In this document: positions 1 through 11,000 of the stretch, in pieces
How positions within the stretch are numbered: position 1 is the first letter of the stretch
Layout of the letters: each line of letters starts with the position of its first letter
Source of the DNA: Diphasiastrum complanatum
Taxonomy: Eukaryota > Streptophyta > Lycopodiopsida > Lycopodiales > Lycopodiaceae
Assembly: GCA_029204225.1 (NCBI GenBank)
Contig: CM055096.1
Location: 73,664,919 to 73,728,918, forward strand
Direction: 5' to 3'
Length of the DNA stretch: 64,000 nucleotides
Notes under the pieces: model-generated
The model's input: only the letters and a program-made list of their open reading frames with translations
Database searches by the model: none
Told to the model about the DNA's origin: nothing
Translations under genes and position numbers: made by a program

Positions 1-174
1 TTCAATCTAAGAGAAATCCAAGCCAAAGCACAAGGCTTCAAGATGTCCCTATTGGTATTCGCTTATTGACACGGAGACATCTTTGGCCCTAAACCAGTAA
101 GCGATTGACATGTGATCGGGCAAGGAACAAGAATTTTCCCCATCATGTGGGGGTCCCATGGCTCTGGCGCCTGC

Positions 175-430
175 TTGGGCTCGAGACCACTTTTTCGGCG
201 GGCACTTCTTCGTTGTGGGCCCCTGGCAGTGTGGCACCAAGGGGGTCCTAGGCCCAAGACCACATTTTCGGTGGGCACCAGGCTAGGTGGTCCCGCCGGG
301 TCCTAGGACCACCTTTTTCAGCTGACACCATTCCTCGTGGGACCCTGGCCGTGTGGTTCCTGTAGGTCTCGAGCCGCATGGGTCGTGGGAGGTCCCTGGC
401 TCGAGAACCCTTTTTCGACGGGCATTAAGG
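175..430. repeat. Degenerate GC-rich tandem array
   Basis: Three to four diverged units of about 55-72 bp follow one another. Each contains a version of 'gaccac-ttttcggcgggcac' followed by 'gtgggnccctgg' and a 'gtcctag' or 'gtctcgag' end. Unit length and identity vary, so this is an old array. Its function is unknown. Confidence 0.5.
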
Positions 431-600
431 CCATGCAATCCCCACAATTTTTTGTGAGCACGGCGCGCAGCTACGGGCCCTCACCTGCACATGCAAGCAA
501 ATGTGCTTTTTGAATATATATGCAAGCACATTCAGTTCTCCCAAAAAATTACAACACCACACGTCGGGGGCAATCAAGTGGGTCGCGACCAAATGGGGAC

Positions 601-648
601 GTGCCAGTAAGCGACGAGGTCCATACTCTCGATGTCGCTTATTGGCAC
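601..648. repeat. Inverted repeat with AAGCGAC motif
   Basis: Arms GTGCCAGTAAGCGAC (601-615) and GTCGCTTATTGGCAC (634-648) pair with one mismatch. The same core recurs at 60-72, 94-110 and 1304-1316. The copy at 1304 also shares the following 'aggccatactct' stretch, which suggests pieces of one short repeat family. Confidence 0.6.
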
Positions 649-1010
649 GGGGTGGGGGGAGTAACTCCCGCTCCCGTGCGTGGGTGACATGTGGCGCCAT
701 TGCCCCAGAGCTGCCCGACAAGTTTTTGTTAGGCTCAAGATTTTCAGCAGCGAATCGCGATGTCCCAAATCGGGCATGCGAGTGAGATTTTCGCGAGCAT
801 TGGCTTTTTGAGCATTTTTCTTGGATAGCATGATTGGACCAAATTTTTCACGAGCACGCACAGGCACGTGAGAAATTTTTGCGAGCACCGCATGTTCACT
901 TACAAGCAATTCGACTGGTTTCAATACACTTCTCTCATAAACTTATGGGATGAGCCTAAAGATGCCACATGGCATTACGGGCGGGGAAGGCCCTGCTCCG
1001 AGGCCCTTCC

Positions 1011-1172
1011 CTTCCGTAAATTATGTTTTTACATTTTTTTTTTTTTTTGACGTAAATTTTTTTACACGCACCTTCCGGAAGGTGCATGTAAAAAAATTTT
1101 TGCCCCACAAATTACGTTCTGTAAGGCATCACCATCTGCTTTGTAAAAATTTAAAAACTGATTTTACGTGAG
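1011..1172. mobile_element. MITE-like inverted-repeat element, copy 1
   Basis: The left end (1011-1032, cttccgtaaattatgttttt...) is the imperfect inverse of the right end (1143-1172). In the centre lies the perfect 18-bp palindrome GCACCTTCCGGAAGGTGC (1068-1085). The same layout occurs at 32321-32565. There is no coding capacity, so this looks like a non-autonomous DNA element or fold-back repeat. I could not identify a target-site duplication. Confidence 0.6.
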
Positions 1173-1380
1173 CTGAAGATCCTTGGGTCTCGAAATTTTT
1201 TGATCCCAAAATATATCGGGTCGCGAAATCTTGGTCCCGGTCTCGAATTTTTTGGGGCACAGCACGCGGGGGCGCCCTGGGGAGTAGAGAATAGCGTTAT
1301 CCCGTCAATAAGCGACAAGGCCATACTCTAGATCTTTTGAGATTCGAGACGGAGTAAAAGATAAAATGTAATGGATTTTT

Positions 1381-1430
1381 GGTGACTATTCTGCCCATTT
1401 CTGAACAGATTAAAAAGCAGAATAGTCACC
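1381..1430. repeat. Perfect 14-bp hairpin
   Basis: GGTGACTATTCTGC (1381-1394) and its exact inverse (1417-1430) flank a 22-base loop and are followed by a T-run. It could be a short fold-back remnant. The site is about 0.6 kb upstream of the SBDS start codon. Confidence 0.7.
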
Positions 1431-1474
1431 TGTTTTTTTTTTTTTTTTTTAAATTGTGCATATTTTGCTTGCGT

Positions 1475-1558
1475 CTGCCACGTGGCAGCATCGGATTGGT
1501 CTTAAAATTTTTTAATGCTGATTCTGCTTGCACCTGCCATGTGGCAGCTAAGGATTGG
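1475..1558. promoter_or_regulatory. Duplicated G-box palindrome plus CCAAT module
   Basis: CTGCCACGTGGCAG (1475-1488) is a perfect 14-bp palindrome built on the plant G-box CACGTG. An inverted CCAAT box (ATTGG, 1495-1499) follows. A diverged copy 59 bp downstream has CTGCCATGTGGCAG (1534-1547) and ATTGG (1554-1558). In plants CACGTG is bound by bZIP and bHLH factors, and CCAAT by NF-Y. A promoter role for SBDS is inferred from position, about 450-530 bp before the start codon. Confidence 0.5.
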
Positions 1559-1580
1559 TTTAAAAAGAGTCCAAAAATTC

Positions 1581-1713
1581 ATTACGCAATGGAAGGGGCC
1601 GGGCAAAGGCCATTCTGCCCGGTTCGGATTTCCAATATTTTTTAGGCTCGGCTCCGGGCAAAAATTCGAACCGAGCAAAATGGCCTCTACCGGGCTCCTT
1701 CCATAATACGTTG
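1581..1713. repeat. Fold-back repeat with ~50-bp arms
   Basis: The left arm (1581-1632) and right arm (1661-1713) are imperfect inverse copies. Both read 'tatggaagg..ccggg...aggccatt.tgc.cggttcg.attt' when oriented alike. The spacer is about 28 bases. It is a compact non-coding fold-back element about 290 bp upstream of the SBDS start codon. Confidence 0.65.
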
Positions 1714-1940
1714 CCTTCAAGCAAGCAGTTGCTACAAATTGCCGCGCTCTCCGTAATATTTCTTTCGGCTGTTGCTGTTTCAGTCTTTTCGGCTTTCTCC
1801 GCACCCACACAAAAATTAAGGAGTGCTTTGAAATTAATGTTAGGACGCCATCTCTGTTCGATTTTCCATTTCACTTCAGGTCTTTAGGCATCGTCGCTCA
1901 TTTCTACAAGTCTGATTCACGTATCTGCTCTACATCCTGG

Positions 1941-1953
1941 TTTAGGGTTAGGG
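1941..1953 (+). promoter_or_regulatory. Telo-box-like motif upstream of SBDS
   Basis: TTTAGGGTTAGGG lies 52-64 bp upstream of the SBDS ATG. Telo-boxes (AAACCCTAA or its inverse) are known in 5' regions of plant genes for ribosomal proteins and translation factors. Its presence fits a ribosome-biogenesis gene, but function is inferred from motif and position only. Confidence 0.45.
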
Positions 1954-2004
1954 CTGGAGTACAGGAGGTTAAGTATTACGAGAGAGTAAAAAAGAGGGGC
2001 AGGC

Positions 2005-5000
2005 ATGTCGAAGACAATCTTGCAGCCAGTGGGGCAGAAGCGCCTCACTAACATAGCAGTGGTGCGTCTGAAGAAGCACGGAAACCGCTTTGAAATCGCA
2101 TGCTACAAGAATAAAGTGCTTTCTTGGCGATCTCAAGTGTATGTGTTCATTCTAACTTGTGTGCCAGGGTTAAGGTTTCTGCCTTTTGCATTCTCTCATT
2201 TAATAGAACATAATCAAATTTGGAATTCTATCCGTGTTCGCAAGTTGCGTCTTCTTGGATTGCGAAAAGGTTTGCCTGGAGTTTATAAGGAACAAGAAGA
2301 GACTTTCGTTAATAGGAATCATTATCCTTTCGTTGTTTTGTATGAATGTTGCCCACTTAATTAATTTGATGAGGTTCAAAACCGGTACAAACCAAAATCG
2401 GCCTGGGAAATTTTGTTTCAGGCCGCATTTTCTTTCAATCTTGTTTCTTAGAAAGTCGGTTTTGATTCAGGTAGATCATTTTAATCTTCTAGATCTTGTG
2501 AAATGTCAATGACTAGTTTGCAGTCAATGGCTAGTAGTTACTGAACCGTGAGTACTGAATACCGATTAGCTAAAAACGTTCGTGATAATTGTTCAGTTAC
2601 CAATAGAATTGAGTTCTAAAGTTTTAACCAAGGTTGCAGGCCACGATCTGGAACGCGATCCAGAACGCGTTCTGGATCGCGTTCCGGAAATTCCCATTAG
2701 GGTTTCCCAGAACGTTTTTTTTTTTTTTTTTGAAATTTTTTTAATACCAATATGGGTATCAAATGGAAGGTTTTTTCAAGGGCAGTTCATTTATCAAGTT
2801 TGCCATCAATTTCAGGACCATTGTAGTCCATTAACTTATTTTTCACTATTATATCATTTTCTACTGTTACCAGTATTGTGTGAAATGAAATCATGTGCAA
2901 AGCAAAGCATTGAAAGCATATTGAATCTCTCTCTCTCTCTCTCTCAGAAGACCATGCTGGAAAAAAATCATACCGAATTACCTACTGAAATAGACCATGC
3001 TGGAAAAAAATCACTCCTCCTCCTTGTACCCATGCCCAAATCCCTCTCCACGCCCCAAAATCTCATCATCTCCATCCTCTCCCATCTCCTGACATCGAGC
3101 TGCTCTCCTGTGGCATCGTGTAGACCGTGCCTCTGCATCTGCCTACCTATGTAGCTCATGGTAGATATCATCCTCGACCTCTTCCTCCGTAGGTGGCACC
3201 CGAGGATCAGTAGCTGTCGTATGTACCTTGCAGGAGTCAGGGTTCACCTACAAAAACAAACGGGCATGGGCAGCAAACTTATGCATTTGTCAAATAAGTT
3301 CATTTGAAACGCAAGTACATCAAGCAATACTAATAAAGTCACTAACTCACCTCGATCAAGCGGTCACCTTGCATGCGTGTGCGTCTCAACATGCGTCCGT
3401 TGGTGTTCACGAACACCAACCGCCTGCACTTCTCAATGGAGAGTCTATTTCTCTTCTTCGTGTGATGGCTGGCCCATACGCTCCAGTTCCGCTCACAGGC
3501 GGAAGCCGAACAGTCTTGTGCAAGGACCCTCTCTACCAGTCGCTGAAGGTCAGGCGTATTGCGGCCATGAAAGCTCCACCATGTGACAGGCGCCAACTGG
3601 TCATCTCTGAGCTTACACTGCTCTCGATCAAAAGGATACATGCCCTGCTTGAACTTGACCATGTCTCGCTCTATGTTCCCTAGAGTCGTGCCTGTTGGCA
3701 AAGGAAATAGAACATGTGTCAAGCCACAAACCAAAGCATATGCTAATACAAACAACTACACTAGCTAGAATCTCTACAATACCTGCGCCGGGCCATACAC
3801 GCTCGGTGTACTCCACCCATCCTTGGTGGAGCTCCGTGTCGCCAAGACGTCTGGTAGAGCGCCACAATGGGTGCAGCATGTGGGCCACCGCATGGATGGG
3901 TCTGTGGAAGTAGTCCCACCTCGCCTCCCAACGTGTGAGGAGCTCGTCCTTCCTGCGCAGGTGACATTGCAAATGGCTAGGCATCTTCGAAAACACAAGA
4001 TCAGAGTGAAACTGAAATAAGAAAGTGATAGGAGACGTACCTATCCTCCTCCAAGCCACATCTGTGAAGCGCCTCGCCGATGCGGTCCATGAACTCGTAT
4101 GTAAGACCGAGAGTGCACCCCTCTTGGTCTACTAGGCGCAACACATAGAAGACAGGTCGAAGAACCTCTACAATCTCACTCGCATGTGTCCAGAAGTCGT
4201 CTGCAAAGACTATGGTCTGGAAGAACACTGCCTTTGTCGTGCAATTCCTGAACTCATCAAATGCCTCACTGGATACCATCCTCCGCAAATGATCTCGCAT
4301 TGTTTCTGAATCTGTGATAAATCATAACATTGAGCATTCGAAATTTTACAGCACATCAATGGCTAAGTTGCATTGACATGCAGTTATTGGGCCCTCAACA
4401 TTCCAGAATCCTGGAACCTTAAATTTTTTTGTTATATTTCAATAAAAGGCTCTGACCTGATTTTTAGCCTAATGTAAACTACTGAAATTTTAACAACACG
4501 TGAGGAAATAAACTGAATCAATATATTTCCTTCCCCTATTCAAGTTTCCTTGTTAGTATCACGAGCAATGATTGAATCAAACCAATCTATTAAATTCATA
4601 GAAATACAATTTGAGTGTTTTGGACCTTCCACATTTCATTCCTAACGGTCAAAATGCAATCTTTATATCAAAAATCAAAACCTATTTAACGTTAGGGTTT
4701 TCTGGAATGCAACAAAAAAAAATTTGATTTCTTTTTAAACTTTTTAAAATATTTCAGAGGAATTGTAAGAAAACTTAGCTAAACACTAGTAAGAATAATA
4801 GTAAAACTGAATTCTACGACAATTACTTTCCTTCTTATAACTACAGTAGTAGGTACTTATTCTTGCCAACTAGTTATAGCGTCATAATTAAGAAAGTATA
4901 GGAGAAGCAATAATTTATAAACGTGTAAAGGTGTGGCACATGAAGAAATACAGAGGCCTTTGATACACTTTCAAAGAGAAAGGTATGGGAGTGAATATTT

Positions 5001-8000
5001 GTGGTAAAGAGTGAGAAGCCAGGTGGTTTGGGTGACGTGTCTGTGGGAAAAATGTATAGGTTAGTGGCATGCTAATTCCATGCATAGAGGCACAGTTGCA
5101 ACCAAACGTTTTTGAAAGGTCCAAATGTGAAACGTTGTTTGAAATGCGCTTTAAACATTTGAAAAAATCATCCAAACGTTTGGAACCTTTTTACCCACTT
5201 TTAGAGTGTAAAATTTAAGGTTTTTACGGTGTGGTGTCTAAAAAAACGATCATTGTCAGTTATACTACAAAAAGAAGTTTTGTGATGCAACTTAGCAAAA
5301 TTAAATCATTCTAAGTCATACATAACAATGCTAGCATTTAGCGATCAAAACAAGACCATAGTCACGATACAAATTTAGATAAAAAACGTATTAACCAATT
5401 GCAAGGAGTTAGGACCACAAATCCTCAATGTATTCATAATCAGAGAACAAGATTAAATGAAAATTTGGATTACAGGTTCGTTGTCCACTTTGCACTCCTA
5501 GCAAAAAGTAGAAAATGCAATAATCGACAAAACCAAAAAAGATGGTGATGCATATGCTATATTATAGTTGTTGGCACCAATGCTCTTGCTACTCGATGAC
5601 TTTGTCATTGATAAATAGATGCTCGGTAGGCTCATCATCATCATCGTCATCATTCTCATCCTCCAAATCTCCCGAAGGAATGTCAATGGATCAGATGCAC
5701 CACTTGCCCTTGGAATGTCCCATCTCTCTTGAAGTTCCTCTCTCTCAGCTTCCAAACCAATTAATCTATCTAAATCGCTTCAACCTCCAAGTCACTTAGT
5801 TTGAGTTCAAGTTTATGGAATTCACGATTTCTCATTTGTGATTACAATCGAAGATTGAAATGGATGAAAACCAATTTCTCTTGTGTGGTAGGCTTTAATC
5901 TGTTCCTCTTCTTTGTGTGCATAAGGGAAAAGGTACTCCAATTTTTCTCGCATGGAGAGTAAAGTTTCATGTCCGATTTGATTCGACTGGTTCAAACCAA
6001 TTCGAAGTGCCCATTTGGAAACCGAATCGGTCAAGGTGCAAATTTTTTTGGTTTTAAAGTATCCAAGCATGAATTCAGGATCTATATTCTACAAATTACA
6101 CATACATAGTATATACTACCTACATTGTACATTAAGCATTCAAGTAATGTTTCATGATTCATCGGAAATGCTTGAACTGATTTGGGTCCCTAGCCGATTC
6201 GGGTCGGCCGATTCCAATTTGGTTCAGAATCACCAATTCTTTGCCTTCGAATCGGAGCCAATTGTGCCAGTGGTCGTTCAAACAAACCCTCCATGTTCCT
6301 GTATGTGTCCAATTGATCTACTATCTTGGCTTGCTCCTCAACTTCCCCTCTAGTGTACCTTTTCGAAATTGTTATCCATGTGACTTCCGCATCACATCTT
6401 GTCCTATCCCCAACGATTGTGGATGCAACACATGCACAAATGCATGGAGAGCCAAGTGCATCATATTCCAATGTTCCATACAAAATTCCTCAATAGTGTA
6501 ACGTGATGAGGGGTCGATTACATCACCTGCTCTAATACCCTCCACCATACAGTCCATCAACTCATAAATGAATTCCATGGTGGCTCCCTCTCTATCAACG
6601 ACCCTCAGCAACTTCAAGACAGGTTCTAGCAAAGTAATAATCTTTTCTACGTCATCCCAAAATGTTGGAGCAACCAAAATGCTCTCTACATCTTTTCCTA
6701 GCAGATATGGATGATTTTAACCCATGCCACTCCTCACTAACCACTAACCGTTGAAGGGCTGCCTTAACATGCAACAAGTTTGCCAAAACAATATACATAT
6801 ATGCAAACTTGTTTCGCTAGGGTTCAGTAGTTCATGGGTGCTGAATTTATGAAAGAGTGCAAGTACTCTTGATCGAGAGGTGACAAATGTAATAATCTTT
6901 TGTCCTATCTGCAAAACAGGTTCAATCCAATCCAAGCGTCCAACATCCTCGAATAACAAGTCCAAGCAATGACATGTGCAATGTGTGAAAAATATCTTAG
7001 GATACGACTTGCACTAATACAATTATTGGCATTATCCGTAACCTCTTGCACCACGTTTTCAGCTCCAACCTCTTCAATGACCATCTTCACATGTTCATAC
7101 ATATACTCACCTGCCTTGGTCAAACCACTAGCATCAATACTGCATAGGAAAACAAAACCTGAAATACTAGTGGCTAAGAAGTTTATCAAAGGCCTCCTTC
7201 GAGTGTGACCAACCGTTACATACAATAGTACAACCATATTAACCATTTTTCTTTTATTACTAGCAACTCTTTGTCAAGGGCAGCTACTTCCTCTCTCAAG
7301 TCGGCCACTCTCAAAGTCTCGTAAGATACAGGCTTGCGAGTAGGCCCGACCTCTCCTGCAACAGTAATGATCTCTGCAAAATTTTGCTCTTAATAACATT
7401 AAAAGGAATGGCTTTTGCTTAGAAGAACTGCCTGCATGCAAGTCGAAATTTGGTTCCTCGCTTGACATTCCAGGTTTCTTGCAACTGTTTGTAAGAGCCT
7501 GAATTGGCCACTCTCCCCCTCTTGCTTGGGCCCCTGCTCTCGATGAATGTTTGAGCATCTACCATTCCTTCCTTCACTTCTTCCATAGAATCTACTGTTT
7601 GTGACTCAAGTTGTAATGATTGCTTCACATTTAGTGGTGTCTTTGACTCTTTGTACATGGTTTCACACCCTTTCCGCTACTGTCGAGTAAATGAGAAACA
7701 TTGCTTTGCAGCCCCCCTTGAAACAATGGTCACATTTGGAACCTCTTCCAAACGTGTTTGGTTGCAACAGTGGGGCCCCCTCTGAATAGTGATATTTCAA
7801 GAAATCTCTACCTCTTGTCTAAACATAAGTATGTCATCTCTAGGAACCCTAACCCTAGCCTCTAAAGTGATAAATAGTCATGATGGGATATCGGCTATTA
7901 CCAAATATAGCGTACATGAGGCCCTTATCATATCTCAAAGTAATGAGATGGATATTTGTTTTCTTAGTTCAATGCTTTATGGACCTAATGACCTAATTTG

Positions 8001-11000
8001 CATTAGGAACCTATGGTCAAGGCTTGGTCAATGGGGGCTAACTAGGGAAGAAACATAAATTCTTTATCATCTACATGCATGCTTTATTGGCAAGCCATTG
8101 TTCTATTTATGCCACTTGTGCCTCATTATTCCCTTGTGGAATCGAATATTCCCATAGGGGGCAGGGTCCCCATCCCGACAGCTCTATTTGTGTCAATTGA
8201 TTGCGATGGTTTGGTCTTTCTGATTATTTGAGATGTGTATCTGTTTCATCTAAATGGCATATGAGCATTGAGCATGCATTTATTTCATAATGTTTTCTGT
8301 TTTCACTAGAAAGTGCATTGTCTTTTAATCTAGCTTGTTAGATCTCTTAGTGTGGGTTTTTCATCCATGAGCTTCTTTGAGGTAGGGGACATTTTAACGA
8401 TGACCCAACAAGATGTCGATTATGTTTATCCCTTCAAATAGCATTCGGATTCCACCTTATCATTGAAGTCATGCAAAGTTGTGTTAAGATTATCAGTTTG
8501 TGTTTGATAGGTCCTTTGATGCCAAAGTGTTAGAGTTATATTTTGACGTCAACATACTTGGAGCCCATCAAGTTCTTGACCTGAATTTTTAGAAGCCATT
8601 TCTCTAGACATGTCGTAAATAGCTTTGATGCAAGATCTTCATAGGGAGCTATTTTTTTCTATTTTTGATTAGAAAACATGGGAAAACACATACCAAAACT
8701 CATTGCCCTTTCACTTTTAAGAGGTAAACATGGACTTTTGGTTAAATTTATTTTTCTCAATGCAGGGAGAAAGATATTGATGAGGTTCTGCAATCACACA
8801 TTGTCTATGCCAATGTTTCAAAGGGTGTCTTGGCAAAGTCAAAGGATCTTATGGAAGCATTTGGAACAAGTGATGAGGAGAAAGTTTGCCTTGAGGTAAA
8901 TTGGCACTTTTTTGTTCATATTTATGGGATCTTGCGACCAATTTGTAATTTATCAATTGAATGAGCTTACTTTCTATTTAACCCTTTTAATTGCTCTTGC
9001 AAATCGTATAAAGAGTTTGGTCCTTTCAAATTTTAGTACATTGATACTATCTCAAATGAACATAGCCAGAAATAATTGCATCAATAACTGTCAAAATCCA
9101 TCCTTTACTATTTTCCCAAGCAAGTACGTAGATACAAGCATAAACATTGGAGAAGCTGGCCACAGCATCTCCACCCAGCCTTTGCTGCATAGAAAGGGAT
9201 TGTAATGCCTCTCTCCAAAATCTTCAAGCACCCTAACCCTTCCTAGTTGTACTGTAATGTCTGGACTTCAAAATCAGAACCTGCTATTCTGATGCTTGCT
9301 AATCTTGCCACTGACATGTGCTGATGTCGTATAGATTTTTTCTTTTTTGATGATAAGCAATTTCTTTGTATGATCAGATACTAGAGAAAGGGGACCTGCA
9401 AGTGGCTGGCAAGGAGCGGGAGGTTCAGTTATCGAATCAGTTTCGAGATATAGCTACTATTGTGATGGACAAAACTGTTAATCCTGAAACAGAGCGGCCC
9501 TATACCATTAGCATGATTGAGCGTTTAATGCGGGAAGTTCATTTTGCAGTTGATCCTCACAAAAGTTCAAAGCAACAGGTATGCTTATTCTCTACAGCGA
9601 TACCTGAAAGTCGATCAAATTGCGTGTTGTGTTTAAGTTAATTATGGATTAAATTTTCCATTTGCTCTTCTGCTTCTGCATACTTGACTCTTCTTGACTA
9701 TGTCTGGTAAGTTTTCTCTGCCTGCTTTTAGAATAAGCAAGTATAGATATCTATGTATAGCTTCTCCCAATTAACAGAAGCAAACGTCCTGATTGCGGGG
9801 ATAACAACGAAGTCGCTAAATAATGATGCCATAACACAAAGATGTCTGAAAATGAACTTGTAAAATGAAGATGAGAGGAGAAAACCCTAATAAAAATAGG
9901 CAATGTTTCTCTCATTTTGGTTCCTGATGACTTGGAGACACAGATTTCTTTATACAAGACTCTTGTTGGCAGCCATGACTATCTTTGGAGGAGGACCTAC
10001 AATTCTTTTTATAGTCAGCTTATTATTGATTGTACTAAGCTAATAGTTGGAGTTTGACCTATATTTTATGGTTTATTGTCCATTTTACTGTTCTATGCAT
10101 GTTCTTTTGCTGACTTCATTCTAACTTGTTATCACACAACTTTCAAGGGCAAGGGCGAACGAGTTATTGGCTTTTTTGGATGAAGAAAACAGGGGTTTTT
10201 AACCCTAACAATCAGATTCCAGTATTTTAGCAAGGCGAATCTCTGATTTTCTGCTTAAAAATTTGTTGGAAACTTCCCACAAGTAGGTCGTTGCGCAGCT
10301 TGAAGCTATTTTTTTTTGCAGCTCTGAGATTCCAGCCTTTGGACGGTGAACTTTTCCACTTTTTGGAGAGAGGATCCATACTCTCTTTGAGCAAAACGTG
10401 CATATATTGCCTTCTACTATAGACTCATTGAGGATCAGCCTTCGACCAATCCATTCTAGCACAATCTACTTGTTTGTTGGCAGTATATTTAAATCCATAT
10501 GGTTTAGGTTTGGTGCGCATATTATAAAATTCTTCTTTCTCTATTATTGCTTGATCATTGTCCTAGTATTTTTGAAGTATTTGGGGCTGATCTTGCTTAA
10601 ATTTGCCAGTTATACAAAATGACATTTTCAGTCACATTTTTGGACTGATTTTTTTACCATTTTAGAGTTATTGACATATTTTGATTGTCGTCCTTAAGTG
10701 GTATGGGCGCTGACATTTGGAAGCTGCTTTCATCATCTTGGAGCAAGTCAATCACATTTTGATTGCTGCCCCTAACCAGTATACATATAACATAATTGAA
10801 GCTGCTTTTGGCAATTTTTGATTGAGTCTACGTCGCATATTCATTGCTATTCATAAATGGAACCATCACCGCACATTATGGCTGCTTCTTTTCAAAATTG
10901 CTCAAATTTTTACTAATTCTAGTCGTGGTTCCAAACCAGAACCATCTTTATATACTTTTCAATATGATACTTGCGGCACATTTTCCCTTTTACATTGGAC

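Larger units (their letters stand above)
1..1009. other. Repeat-rich intergenic DNA upstream of SBDS
   Basis: No gene is recognised here. The stretch is clearly richer in G and C than most of the window, and the open frames on both strands overlap each other and match no family I know. It holds a degenerate tandem array and a recurring motif around AATAAGCGAC, listed separately. Confidence 0.6.

Noticed and set aside
1941-1953. Interstitial telomere remnant
   Set aside because: Only about two telomere-like units are present, and the position fits a telo-box better.
5498-5755. Met/Ser-rich minus-strand frame
   Set aside because: It comes from a TCATCA-type triplet run over the acidic tail of hAT relic 2 in another frame.
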